Origin: Phragmites australis
Taxonomy: Eukaryota > Streptophyta > Magnoliopsida > Poales > Poaceae
Direction: 5' to 3'
Assembly: GCF_958298935.1 (NCBI RefSeq)
Contig: NC_084928.1
Location: 15,035,501-15,099,500, forward strand
Length of the DNA: 64,000 nt
Below are positions 33,654-45,865 of the stretch, piece by piece. Positions within the stretch are counted from its first letter, which is position 1. Every line of letters starts with the position of its first letter. The notes below the pieces were generated by a model that was not told where the DNA came from, did not search any database, and saw only the letters and a program-made list of their open reading frames with translations. Made by a program: the position numbers and the translations under genes.

Positions 33654-36600
33654 TGTCACACCCGGTTTTAATGGATAAAACCAGATGCGGCTTATGTGTG
33701 CCCAGGATGTTCAACACACATAAGGACGTCACAGGTGAAGTAACAAAAGCGATATTTTTATAGAATAAACGTTAAACTCTTACATCAATTGACATATATT
33801 ATCTTCTATGAAGATATCTGAAGCGGAACAGAAGCACTGGTGCCCAACAACACCGCAGACAACTGACTGGGAGACACGCACCTAGAACATCACAACCTCG
33901 TCTTGGTAATCTTCAACATCTTCACTCACTGAGCAGCAGCATACATGTCGCATGGTGTAGGAAAAATAGCAAGTGTGAGCACATAGAGTACTCAGCAAGT
34001 GGGGGAAAGTAATGATATGCAGGCTTATACCAAGAATAGGCTAACAAATGGTATTTTTGCTTAAATGTGAGTAATAAAAACATATTTGGACTCAAAACAT
34101 GAAGCAATTATTGAGTGAATGTAACCCATATAGTGCAACACCCAGCATACAAGGCTCCCCACCTTTCACACCATAACCGTCTAGTACTCCATGTACTATA
34201 ACCAAAACTACAACCATCTAGTACTCCCTGTACCAGAACCATAACCACAACCATCTAGTACTCCTTATACCAAAACCATAACCACAACTAAATCCATAAC
34301 CATAACCCATAATCACAACCCACTAATCATGTGAGGATCCAAGTCTCTCATAGCTGTGAGCATGACTGTTATAATAGTTTTACACTCTGCAGAGTTTGTC
34401 CATCTTTCCCTACGAGTCAGTGAATTCCATATTGCCGTGTTGCACAAACACTTAACACACGCTAGTGATGTGCCACCAAGAATCACTGTATGACACTTTC
34501 CACTAACCAGAGACTAACGCAGTATGTGTCTGCCCACTAGGTTTCACCGCCAGGCTTTACACGAGTTCAACTCCTACCTAGAAGCCCCCTTTTGCACTGA
34601 CACAAGACACACTGGATAGACTCTAATTAGTATGTCACACCTTACCCATATCAGCCTCGTGGTTGGTACGTTACTTCTTGGGTTGTCGCTCCACGAACTG
34701 GTCCTTACTTAGGTTACTTGAGCAAACACTAAACCAACATCATAACCATGACAACCATCAAAACCACTTTTCTTAAGGCCTAAGGTTCCATGTTGCTAGA
34801 CCATTAGCACATTAACCACCATTGTTGCATATGTTCATTAGTCAAGACTATGACACTTCTCAACATCCCAAAAGCATGGCTAAGCAATCTACCCATAAAA
34901 GACACATAACCATAAACCATCTAGGTTCCAAGGGATGATAAGGGAAAATCTAGGGAAAACCCTAATATAGGTGACTACCCATCATATTGACACTGCATGC
35001 AATTTTGTAAAATAAAACATTTAAAAACATAGGTTCAAGATGATCAAGGGCACTTGCCTTTTACCCAATGCTGCTCAGTATTGTCGAAATCTTGGTCTTG
35101 AAGTCCCTTGAACTGCTCCAAAACGTTATCGACTAATCGCGAGAACTACAGATAAACAACACAAAGAAAACACTAAGAACAACATACCAAATATCATCAA
35201 AACACTTTAAAAACACTATGGTTGGATAGGGATGATTTCAGAAACATTTAGACACAAGAATCACCTAAATCAGAGTTAAGATAAAAAGAGAACATCTTTC
35301 AGGAGATGGATTAGGATGAAAAGGAAATGCTGATTTTGCGGAACTATCTTCTTATGGGAAAGGCTTTATTGCATAATCACTGGTTCAGGCTTGACAACAT
35401 TATTGCACAAGATTCAAGAAGTGTAGGGCAGACCAGACTTCGCTGACTAGGCTAAGGAGAATGATGTGGTGTTGACTTGACATGCTATGCAAGTACCATT
35501 TTGGATAGTTGGATTAAAGAAGGGATACGCGGAGATCTAGTATCGATCACCTATGATTGATAAAAAAGGCCGAAGGTTGCGCTTCTAGATTAAGGATACT
35601 ACTGGTGACTCTATGTAGTGGTGGTGGTTCGGGTTTCATCGGAGATAGCGATCGGGCGCGTGGCCACAGACATCGATGTTGGCTTCAGTGGTGTTTTAGT
35701 GAAATGAGGGAAGCATGGCGTAGAACGCGGAAAGACTAACTTAGTGGTATGGTTGGTTTTGGAAAGGGTCATCCGAGGTAGCGGCAAAACAGCGATGATT
35801 GCTTCTAGGTTTGGTAGTGACCGCGAACAGATACTGGAACGAAGATGCTCACGTTCCAGGAGATTGGCTATGAAATTTGAGAAACCATTTGAACAGAGAT
35901 GTTCATATATCCCGCGGGCACAATCCTATAGCATGGGTTTTGGGTAGATCATCCACTGAGAGGAAGAACGATCAGCAGGGATGAGACGGGTGATGGCTGC
36001 GACATGCTGTGGTTGGTAATGGCGTCTTGGTCGTGTCGCTGCACAAACGGGGATGGGCTCCTAGGTTCACATAGGAGACTCCATGGGACACGCCGTGACA
36101 CGGTTGGTGCATCCATACGGCTTTCGGATTGACGGGGAACACGAATGCAAATCCAGTGCACGCGCAGAACGCATCCAGAAATCGGACAGCTGGTATGTCG
36201 ACCTTAATTGCGGTAGTTTGGCTGCTCTACTGGCCTACCTGGTTGGTGAGGGCGTGGGGAACATCATGGGACATGCACCGTTGAAAGGGCTTGGTGATTT
36301 GACCTCTGGTAGGTCGGGAACGTCGATGCCAATTGGCTACAGCGTGGCTGTCCTACGGACTTAGTATGATGCTAAAACAGTAGTAAGGGAGGAGAAAAAG
36401 GGGTCCTCACCTTACTTTGATGGTCGAGGAAGGAGGATTCGTAGAGAAGACGACGTAGCGCATCACGGGCGGCGGCTCCGATGAACGATGGCGCTCCGGC
36501 GATGCACGGACAGAGCAGCAGCGACTTCTAAGATTTGGTGGTGCAGAATAGGGTAGGAGAGGGCATGCAACTCATATTTATAGGGCTAGGGGCGGCTAGT

Positions 36601-37615
36601 TGAGGTGGAGTCCAAACCTAATACGAATAGGATTCAAGTTCGAGTCGGTTACGGTTTCCGTTTTCGCAGCTCTCTATTGCGAGGATGAAATCTCCTTTGT
36701 CCGAACTCCAAATTGGACATTTCTTGATTCTAAATTATAGTAATCGAAAAGATCTACAACTTTGGTACTCATTGAAACATCTGAAAACGTCATCTTAATT
36801 TCCAAAAATGCACCACAAGATAAATTGTTTGAACTCGGACTTATCTACGCAGCACTGATTTCGAGGGCCATAACTCCTAGCTCCATTATCCAAAAGGTGA
36901 CTTGCATAGGTTCAAATTTAAGCTCTCGATGATACCTACAACTTTGGTATTGTGAAGATTTGCATTTGAGACTGTTTTGAATTCTGAAACGTCATGCAAA
37001 GATGAGGCTGTTTAGGACTCCGCGAAAATTTACAAATTTTGTTTATCCTTTGTTGGGTCATCTAGATGACTTGGCTAAGGGTTTAGAAAAGAAACTTTTG
37101 TAGAGAAATTTGAATAGGATTTGAATTTGAACTAAGCTTGGAGTGAATTTAAGAGAAACGAAAAAATTGAGGTTGAACAAGAATAGGAGTAGATAAGGAA
37201 TTTGAATTTGGATTTGGGTAGAATTTTGAGAAAGAGGAGTGATTGGCTTTAAACAAGGATTTAGATAAGATTTGAATTGAACTAGAGAAGGATCAGGTAT
37301 GATCAAGGATTGAATAGATGATGAATTCAAAGATTTTGAATTCCAACCATTAAGATCCTTATTCACTAGTGAGTTTTGTAAAAACCTTTTCAAAATCTTT
37401 TTCACTCAAAACAGCAAAGAGAAAGAGAAGGAAAAGGAACTCTAATGCATTTACCTGGCTCCTAACAAAACTCAGCATGCAATGCACAAGAAATAATAAC
37501 CTATATTGATTGATTGATTAATAAAATAGGTTTTAAACCTATTCTACTAGTGAAGCTATTCAATAATCTTGGAAAATTTTAGAAATTTGAGAAATCTGAA
37601 AATCAGAGTGTTACA
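33654..37615 (-). repeat. Solo LTR (3962 bp) of a relative of element B
   Basis: Plus-strand ends TGTCACACCC and GTGTTACA. Flanked by ACGTT (33649-33653) and ATGTT (37616-37620), a TSD with one C/T difference. It is similar to the element B LTRs in many stretches but longer and clearly diverged. Minus-strand TATA box (CTATAAATATGAG) at about 36573-36586. No internal domains and no primer-binding site adjoin it, so it is a solo LTR inserted in the element B leader/pre-gag region. Its small frames carry no recognisable domain. Confidence 0.85.
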
Positions 37616-37830
37616 ATGTTGAAGAATGGGTAGACGTCCTCCAGTTAACTTTGCGAGCGGTGATAAGCTGGTGAACCATCTATAAAGGAGAAGACATGAT
37701 ATAAGAACTAATCTTAAAGATAGCAAGAGACAAGTATGAGAACTAAGGAAAAGCTCCTATGTGTTTAGATGAACTAGGGAAAACCTTAGAACGACCACTC
37801 TAAATAGGCTTTCGGTCCTATAATAAGTAT

Positions 37831-37843
37831 GGCTCTGATACCA
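37831..37843 (-). promoter_or_regulatory. Element B primer-binding site
   Basis: Minus strand TGGTATCAGAGCC, complementary to initiator tRNA-Met, lies just inside the 5' LTR. It is the evidence that 37848-40851 is the 5' LTR of a reverse-strand element. The leader occupies 37621-37830. Confidence 0.9.
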
Positions 37844-37847
37844 CCTC

Positions 37848-40800
37848 TGTCACACCCGATTTTAACGGACAAAAACAAGTGCGGCTTACGCGTGCCCAAA
37901 AAATTCAACCATAAGGACATCATAGGTGAATTAACAAAAGCAATACTTTAACTTATAACTGTTTAACTCTTACATTAAAGACTGCACCTAAACAACTCTA
38001 AAAACTAAATGATAGCAACTAAACGATGGTAGTGGGACGAAAGCATCGGTGACCATGCACTCCACAGGCACCGACTGGAAGACACGCTCCTAGTTCACCA
38101 GGTCGTCGTCTTGAAAATCTTGAAAGTCCTTCACTTAGCAGCATATGTATTGTGGGAGATAGTAAGGGTGAGCACATGGAGTACTCAGCAAGTGTGAGAA
38201 AAATAATGATATGTAGGCTTACAACAAGAATAAGCTAACACATGGTATATTTACCTAAGTGCGAGTAAAGAAAATGGTAATGTAATTCAAAAGTATTAAG
38301 CAGTTGTTAGGTGAATATACCCTAACAACCCGATAACAAACCACCCAAGGTTAACCATCCCATAAACTATAACCAACTAGTAACCCTGTATTATACCATA
38401 ACCATCTAATCAAGTAAGGATCCAAGTCTCCCATAACCAAGGGCACAACTGTTATAACAGTTTTACACCCTACAGAGGTTGTCCAACTTTTAGCCACGAG
38501 TTGTGATATCCATGTTGTCGTGTTAGCTAGAAACTTAACACACGCCAGTGGTGTGCCGCCAGGAGATCACTAAGAAGCATTTTCCATCAATTAGGTCCTG
38601 GTACCCCAACGAATGCTAGCCATGTGTCTAATTTATATGTTAAGCCTTACCCATTTTGGCCTCGTGTTTGAACGGTATTTCTTGGGTTGTTGCTCCTGGA
38701 ACCGGTCATTATATGTAACACTTGGGAAAATACTACCCAACAAGAAAATAACCAACAAAACCTAACACCTTTTCTTGGAACGTATCTACAAGCCCACCAC
38801 ATGAACCACCATTATCAAACCAATAGGGAAAATAACCAACAAATTTCTTGGAACGTATCCACAAGCCCACCACATGAACCACCGTTCTCAAACCAACTTC
38901 TTGCCAAAGTCCTAGGGTTCCATGTTACTAACAAGTTCATCATCACCATTGCATATATCCACAAAACATGCATATGACACTTCCCAACAATCCAAAAGCA
39001 TAGCTAAGCAAATCTACCCAAGAGACTGATATCAACTACCCCTTAGACTTCAAGGAATGTAAAGGAAGAACTAGGTAAACCCTAACATAAGTGACTACCC
39101 ACCAAGTTGATAGACATTGCAGGCAATTTTGTAAAATAAAACATTTAGAACATAGGTTCAAGATGATCAAGGACACATACCTTCTTCGTGCTGCTGCTCA
39201 GGGTACTCTAGCTCTGGGTCTTGATGTTCCTCAAATTGATCCGGGGTGTTGTCGACTAATCGTACAATTACTGGCAAAGCACAGAAACAAAAACACTAAG
39301 AACAGAGCAAAAAATAAAAGAATAACAAGACAAAACCTATCTAGAGAGAAAGATCACTAAAAACAAATCTAGATGCGCTAGAATCGCTTAAAACTGAGCT
39401 ACGGTAAAAAAGACATGCTAAAAACATGATCAAGGGTTATTTTATCAGAGAAAAGAACTAGATTGCAATTAACGTAAAGTTTTAGGGACTTTTTTGTAAA
39501 AATAGAGGGACCTAATTAATTTTGGAAAAGTTTAGGGACTAAAGTGTAAAGATACATGGCTCTTTTTGTAAATTTAGAGAAGTTCAAGGCTTTCTTGCAA
39601 AATTATCAATTTCTAAGAATTATTAGATTTATTTTTATATTAGAAAACACTAATTTAATGCGTGTACGCTGACTGGATGGCTGACTAGGTCACATGTGGG
39701 CAAGATGCTGATGTGGCTGATTTGGCTAGCTGACATGGCAGGTGAGGCTGACTCGATTAAGAAAGACACGTGGCAGCTCGGGATTGACTAGCGAAAGGGT
39801 ATGCAGCTGATATAATCTCGACCACACGGTTTGGATCTAACAGCTAAGGGAGAAGGGGCGGCTGGAGTGACTCAACACGGCGGAGCCAAGGTCGACACGA
39901 TGGTGACCTCACGGGAGAAAGGGGAAAAGGTCGTCGTTGACTTGGTTCACGGTGGCGAGTGGCGGAGAAGTAAGAGGAGCGAACAGAGAACCCATTTGGC
40001 GATTTACCTTGGGTAGCGTAGGATAGAGAATCGGCTGGCAATGATGGAGGTGATAGTGACTTCGGGTTATCATCGAGGTGTGGTCTCTAGCGATCGGGGG
40101 CAAAGGCAAGGGCAGGGGTGTGTTCTGGAGGCGCTGGCGAAGCTTCGAAATGACTTGGTGGTAGCAAAGCAGCATAGGGGCGAATCGACTAGGGTTTCAT
40201 GTGACTCAACAAATTACGGCACTGGGAGCTGGGATCTCAGCTGAATTGAGTTGAGAGACATGCTCGGCTGTTTATATAGGGGGTGGCCTGAGGTCTTCGT
40301 GGCACGCACGCCAAGAAATGGGGAGGGCGGTGACACAGTCGAGTTTGAGCTAGACGCGGTCGGGAGTCCAGGTTGGAGATGAAGGCTGGCACGGGCCCAT
40401 GTGGCGGTGATGCACGACATAGGAACCCTGGCGCGGGGGTGTTTTCATCGTTGTCTGGCGCAGGTGGAGTAGGCCAAGCGGGTGTGTGTGCTTGGGCCAG
40501 GGGCGGCCCACGCTGGAGAGTAAGATCGGCTGGGCTAGGGCTGTTTGGGCCAAGGAGAGAGAAAAAAGAGGGAGAGGCCTAGGAGGGGATTTTATTCTTT
40601 TTCATTGTGCTTTTCTAAATTCATTTGAATTCAAATTCAAAGCAAATTCAAATCAAACAAAGCTAAAACATCTCAAAGAAACCCTACATGCCTATGGACA
40701 CCATGAATGCACAATAACCAAATATAACCTATGTCCATTTTGATTTTCATTTTATAAATTAGAATTCTAACCTAGGCTAATTATTTCAAACTTCAAAATG

Positions 40801-40851
40801 AATTTTTAGCAAATTTTAGAAATTTGTAAATTTGAAAATTAGGGTGTTACA
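37848..40851 (-). repeat. 5' LTR of element B
   Basis: Plus-strand ends TGTCACACCC and GTGTTACA; 3004 bp. TATATAAA on the minus strand at 40271-40278 is the likely promoter core. It contains a U3 segment of about 0.4 kb (about 40309-40717) lost from the 3' LTR. Confidence 0.85.
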
Positions 40852-41118
40852 TCAACTCCATCGTGAGTCACCGCTTCCCACAAGCCTCTCTCCTACTACA
40901 TTACCTTCATCATGATGGACCAATTGTCTTAGTTTCTTCTTGTTAGCATCGGATACCCCATCGACCCGCCAAACTCCCTCACCAGTTGGTGTACCACTAG
41001 GGCGTGTTCTCTATTGCCGCTCTCTCCATCTCTGTGGAGCCTGGTACATGGTGCAGACAACGAGCATTAGCGCACTGGTGTTTTGAAGGAGCTCGACATC
41101 GCCAGATTTTAAAACCAA
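40852..41118 (-). pseudogene. gag: Ty1/copia gag fragment, N-terminal part
   Basis: Minus strand reads MLTRRN, a stop, then DNWSIMMKVM, two stops, then ERGLWEAVTHDGVD, the N-terminal part of a copia gag (the usual NY..W...M...L....LW pattern). It meets the segment ending at 19524 exactly at the element B TSD, in frame. Three in-frame stops show decay. About 40980-41118 is leader. The rest of the copia element (5' LTR) must lie beyond the CACTA element, outside the window. Confidence 0.75.
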
Positions 41119-41149
41119 CACTACAATAGAAACAATCATCCATGTCGGG

Positions 41150-41330
41150 TCATCAATGCCAACTAGACTAGAACCGGCATTGATGAAGTATCAGTGCCAG
41201 TTCGTAACTTCCCGTGCTTGATCAATGATTGAGCTGGTTGAACCGACACTGATTCATCACTGTCGACTGATAACCATGAGTCAGCACTAATATTCAGTAT
41301 CAGTGCCGGTTCGTGTTATGGGCCAGGACT
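41150..41330. repeat. CACTA subterminal repeats, left end
   Basis: Short motifs of the type TCAGTGCCGGTTC and its inverse (ACCGGCATTGATG, ACCGACACTGATT) occur about six times in both orientations. Such subterminal repeats bind the transposase in CACTA elements. Confidence 0.75.
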
Positions 41331-41343
41331 AATAAGTGTACAG

Positions 41344-41352
41344 TATATAAAT
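41344..41352 (+). promoter_or_regulatory. TATA box of the CACTA transposase gene
   Basis: TATATAAAT lies just inside the subterminal repeats and upstream of the transposase sequence, the normal promoter position in these elements. Confidence 0.5.
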
Positions 41353-42069
41353 GGTGTCTTATTCTCCCCCTAACTCGAACAGAACTGAGGTGAGCTATGT
41401 TCTGCTCGGCTCCCACCATTTGTGCTCAACCTTGCACTTGGAGACTTAAAAATTTGGAGGAATCTATGTCCCCAAGGTGCTCTAAGGTTAGTAAAATGGT
41501 CTAGATTTTATTTTGACTTAGATTTACATTCTAGATTGCTCTAGGTTTGAATGTGTGTGATTGCTCCATGATGATGAATTTTAGGAGGAGCTAGAGCTCC
41601 AATTGAGCTCTAATTGAGTAAAAATTACAATTTTCTCATTTTAAGGCACATAGAGAAGATCTACACTTCATTTGTGGTTATATTTATTTGCTCGGTTGCT
41701 TTAGATTTTAAGAAAAAACTTAAAATCACATCTAAATAGATTAAAACCTAGCTCCAATTTTATTGTAGCGAATTAGGAAAAAAGGTTAAAATGACCTCTA
41801 AATAGATCAAGATATTGAATATGAATATTGTGCTTTAAGGATGGCACATTCACCCACTAGTCGCAAGCGGATGTGGCAGTATCTAGAAGGTTGGTCCTCC
41901 AACATGGGCCAAGTGCTAGAGGTGATGAGCCATCTAACTTGGAGTAATCAAGATGCGAGGCAATTCAATAAATTATATGTGCTTTTTGAAATATTACATG
42001 GTTATCAATTCAATGGTTTTTTAATGATTGGTAAAATGTAATGATAATCATAAATTTACAAATGGTCTG

Positions 42070-42341
42070 GACATAAATTTACAAGGCAGACCGTCGTGGC
42101 CCAAAGTTCTTTCATGGTGTGGAGGCTCTTTTGAGGGTTATCGCGGTGTATAACAAGCCAAAAAAAAAACAAGTATGATGATCACTATATATGATTTCTG
42201 TGCATTGATTGCAATAATGAGAAGTCGTTCTCAGGCATAGAGCAGATCCGTGCATATTTGTTCCACAAGGGTTTCAAGCCTTGCTATATCCGCTAAACTG
42301 AGCACAATGAACATGAGGAGGTTGTGCATGAAGAGCATGAC
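42070..42341 (+). pseudogene. TNP2-type transposase, N-terminal domain
   Basis: Plus strand shows the transposase-associated N-terminal domain (Transpos_assoc type): ADRRGPKFFHGVEALL, then IDCNNEKSFSGIEQIRAYLF, then HKGFKPCYI, a stop, and TEHNEHEEVVHEEHD. A run of A near 42165 shifts the frame. The sequence stops at the ATGAC duplication and resumes at 58502. The region 41353-42069 contains mostly non-coding leader; one small frame at 41841-42041 is not recognised. Confidence 0.75.
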
Positions 42342-43688
42342 TATCGGAGGATGAACTCCTCAAGCGGGGATCCTGAGGGACCCCCTTTGAGATTCGGCCG
42401 GGGGGATGATTCTGAATCTACCTCGTACGTAATTAATGCGAGTATGAGAGATGTAGGCGGGGCGGATGATCGGATGCTAGTGGGACTAAATGCTCGAGAG
42501 GTTTTAGACAGGTTCGGGCTGCACGGAGCGTAATACCCTACTCCTGTGTGTATGCTATAAATGCTCTGGGAATGCCTTTCTCTGGATCTCTTGTGTTACA
42601 AGGATTTTTGTCTAAGTCTAGAGCTTCAGTTTTCAAATGCCGATCTCTCTGAGCTTGTTCTTCTTCTGTTAGACTTCGGATTCCAGACTTCCATTTTTCT
42701 TGTCTTCACTGGGGTGCCCTCCCCCTTTTATCCCATCGGGGAGCTTGGCGTGCCCAGAAAGGAGGGAATGAGTCCCTATGAGCCATAAATGGAAAGCAAC
42801 CATCATGGGCTATAGCTCGATGTTACAGGGGTTGAAAAGTGCGTCCCCGACCGGTCTTGTCGCCCATTATGCACAGCTTTAGCAGTCGCAGGATGGGGCC
42901 CACCGAGCAGTCGCCGAACCACCCCGCATGCCCGCTCGGTCAGAGCGAGTTTGACACAGCAGGGGGGCAAGCGATAAGCCTCGAGCCCAGCGATGACATC
43001 TCCCAGCTGCACAGGGTGACATGCGATGGGACCTGTCGCATTAAATGACCCCACGCCTCCCTGCCAGGCGGTGACACGGACTGACGACAGGCGTGGGGGG
43101 AGTGGCTGGAAGTGACAGGACACGCTCCCTCTTAAATGCAGCATCGGGCCTCTCACCAATTGACACCTCACCGCTGAGCCCTTGTGGGGTCCACCGGCAG
43201 GGGGCTTCTCAGGTCCACGGGGAACTTCGGGAGCTCAGGGACTACTGTTCATAGCCCCAAGCGCCCTCTCCCGGAACTGTCTTCTCGGGTCCTCGGGGAA
43301 CTCGGGTGCTCGGGGACTACTGTTCATGGCCCCGAGCACCCTCTCCCAGAACTGTGTCTTCTCGGGTCCTCGGGGAACTCGGGTGCTCGGGGACTACTGT
43401 TCATGGCCCCGAGCGCCTTCTCCCGGAACTTTGTTTTCTCGGATCCTCGGGAAACTCGGGTGCTCGGGAACTACTGTTCATGGCCCCGAGTGCCCTCTCC
43501 CAGAACTACCTTCTCGGGTCCTCGGGGAACTCGGGTACTTGGGGACCACTATTAATGGCCCCGAGCACCCCTCCCGGAACTGGGTCTTCTCGGGCCTCGG
43601 GGAGATAGTCCCCGAGGGAAGACACCACATGGCATTCTGCTGTCCTGGCCTCGGGACTCGGGGACCCCTGGTTCCCATGTCACCGACA
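42342..43688 (-). repeat. 3' LTR of element D
   Basis: On the minus strand starts TGTCGGTGAC at 43688. The left end is fixed by the TSD; its terminal dinucleotide reads TA instead of CA on the minus strand, a likely C-to-T change. It contains five tandem units of 75-77 bp (about 43200-43590), each carrying ACTACTGTTCATGGCCCCGAG. Long plus-strand frames across these units (for example 43182-43916) are repeat artefacts. Confidence 0.85.
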
Positions 43689-43891
43689 GTAGTACCCGAG
43701 CCCAGAGACTACGGATGGGGCCCTATTTCTTCGAGGCCGATCACAGCATCGGTGCCACATGGCTTGTCGTTAGGCGCAAGAATCTTGCGGTCTTTTTGGC
43801 CCAAGCTCTTGGTACGGCCCAGGCGGGAAACCAAAAGGACGTGCGTCCTTTCGACTTCTGAGGGGAGTGATAACGAGGCCGGAGGCACGCG

Positions 43892-43984
43892 TGGCAACTG
43901 CGTGGATCGAGGGTAGTGCGCCTGGCAACCGCGTGGATCGAGGGTGATGCGCCTGGCAACCACACCGATCGAGGGGAACGCGCA
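43892..43984 (+). repeat. Three 31-bp direct repeats upstream of the additional gene
   Basis: TGGCAAC...GGATCGAGGG units start at 43892, 43923 and 43954, exactly 31 bp apart. They lie just outside the LTR and end about 40 bp before a TATA box, so they may be promoter-proximal control elements. Confidence 0.75.
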
Positions 43985-44026
43985 ATGCAGATTGCGCCGA
44001 GGAATGTGCCGTTTGAAATCCCCACG

Positions 44027-44035
44027 ATATAAAAG
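44027..44035 (+). promoter_or_regulatory. TATA box of the element D additional gene
   Basis: ATATAAAAG followed by a GC-poor then CT-rich stretch of about 140 bp leads to the ATG at 44180. The spacing fits a plant core promoter and 5' untranslated region. It is outside the LTR and faces away from it, so the gene seems to have its own promoter. Confidence 0.55.
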
Positions 44036-44957
44036 AGGGGCAACAAACCGTTTCCCCCCACGCCATTCTTGCGATCGCCATCTTCTGTCTTCTTCTTCCT
44101 TGCACACCAGGAGCTCTTTCTTTAGCCCGCAGCGCACCTTTCTTCTCATCTCCTCGAGCACACTCGCCAGCCCCAAAGAATGCCGAGGGCAGGAAGCGGT
44201 TGTCGGGACGTGTCGAGCTCCAACAGCGTCCTACCGAAGTCCCGCCTCATGAACGAGATGGGGGCCAAGAAGGTTCGCAAGTTGATGGTCCCCGCCGGTC
44301 AGCGGGAGGCGTCGGTGGTGACGCCGGCCAACTTTCCGCCCTCCACACGCAGGCCGGAGCAGATCGTGATCTTTGTGTCCTTTGTCACCGTCGGACTGGT
44401 GCCGCCATTCTCGACATTCTTCCTGCAAGTTCTGGACACGTTCGGCGTCCAGCTAGCCCACCTGAGTCTGGACTCGGCGGTGATCCTGGTGATCTTCTCC
44501 CACTTCTGCGAGATGTTTGTGGGAGTGCCACCGTCGGTCACGCTATTCCGGCACTTCTTCATCCTCCGAGTGGCTGGGAAGAGGAAAGGATCCGACGAGG
44601 TGGAGGTTGTTGGCTGCTGCAACTTTCACCTGCAGGAGGGACTCGGCGACGTCTACATTCCACAGGTGGTGAGCGGCAAATGGGAGGATTGGTGCCGGGA
44701 CTGGGTCATGTTGACGTTAGTCCCCATGACCACCTCACGCTGCTCCAAACGCCAGCGGTGTCCCACAGGCTGATTTGGGAGGCGGCTCCTGCGGAGGATG
44801 AGCGTATGCGCCTGGTGCTGAACCGTATCGACGAACTGCGCTGGGCGGGGCTAACCTCTCTGATGGTGGTTGCTGACTACATGCACCACCATCTGGCCCC
44901 TCTACGGGAGCATGCCCACTTCGCCTGGATGTACACCGGTTCGAGCGACCTGATTAA

Positions 44958-45865
44958 TGATGAGGACATCACTCTTTCGGATACACACACACCAAGTATT
45001 CCTCCAACAATAGGTCCATTGACACGAGCTCGTCCACGTCAACTAAATCATGAGGTGAGCTCGTTCCTTAGTGTTCCTTTATATTTTGATAAGGATGGGA
45101 TGCTACTGAATAATTGTGATGTATTATTACTTAGGAACACGGGAGAAGAACAGCAAGGGCGCCCAAGCCAAGGTGGAGGTCCAATCAAGTTCGAGTTCGT
45201 TTCGGAGTCCAGGACCAGCCTGCACTAAAATCGTCGCCCAGGACGCATACGGACTCCGTTTTCGACGTTCTACACATGGTTGGAAAGCTAAGGAGATAAG
45301 CTTTCCAACAGAACTGGTCCCATATCCAAATTCTTTTGAGTTAACAGAAATCATCGAAACAAGGCGACATCCAGAATCTGTCAGGGTGCTGCGCCACCAT
45401 CTTTTGGGCCGTTGGGCCGTGTAACGTGTTGGAGTCCATTAGGGACACATCCAGGGGTTCTTGGCCGACCCTAGTCTTTTATATACAGTAGCCGCCGCCC
45501 TAATTAGGGTTGGGTTTTGCTTAGATATTGATCTACACACAGTTGTGAGATTTTCGCTCTTGTTCCGGACCGACTAGGCCGCCGCAAGTGTTTGTGGAAC
45601 CCCGACTTCAAGTGCTTGAATTCAATTCGCAATATTTCAGATTGCATCTTCTGCGTTCTTGCTTGTGTTCTCGGTACGCTTGCAGGGATTGAGCCTTCTT
45701 GGCGAGGTCAACCGCGCAACACGGTTGATAACCATCGGAGCTGTGGTGTAGTGATTACAAGGGAGACGATCTGTTCGGGTCGAAGCCTTTGGATCATCAA
45801 CGTCGAGTTCTCCACCCACAAACTTATCGCTACCTATCGGAAGATCAGGCCAACATTACTCATCA
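44958..45865 (+). repeat. CRM-like solo LTR (908 bp)
   Basis: Starts TGATGAGGACATC and ends CTCATCA; TSD ATTAA (44953-44957) and ATGAA (45866-45870), one difference. The additional-gene frame lines up when the LTR is removed. The first 270 bp are an open frame with IGPLTRARPRQLNHEV and NCDVLLLRNTGEE, the C terminus of a CRM-type polyprotein, again showing pol running into the LTR. TATA-like TTTTATATACAG at about 45477-45488. Confidence 0.8.

Larger units (their letters stand above)
19525..40851 (-). mobile_element. Element B: Ty3/gypsy chromovirus, Tekay/Del-like
   Basis: Reverse-strand element with 5' LTR at 37848-40851, primer-binding site, a pre-gag frame, gag, protease, RT, RNase H, integrase with a chromodomain-like tail, polypurine tract and 3' LTR at 19525-22136. 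It sits in copia gag with imperfect TSDs TCCAC (19520-19524) and TCAAC (40852-40856); copia reading continues on both sides in the same frame. It carries a Sirevirus (25091-31122) and a solo LTR (33654-37615). Without these the element is about 11.3 kb. The chromodomain-like C terminus and long LTRs place it in the Tekay/Del clade. All coding parts are pseudogenes. Confidence 0.85.

Noticed and set aside
35557..36364. Several plus-strand frames of 60-93 codons
   Set aside because: They are within the solo LTR 33654-37615 and carry no domain.
41841..42041. 66-codon frame at the start of the CACTA transposase region
   Set aside because: It precedes the recognisable N-terminal domain but shows no similarity I can name; it may be leader or a first exon.
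43182..43916. 244-codon plus-strand frame and two overlapping frames
   Set aside because: They run through the 75-77-bp tandem units of the Tat LTR; the same frames recur in the other LTR at 57934-58601.
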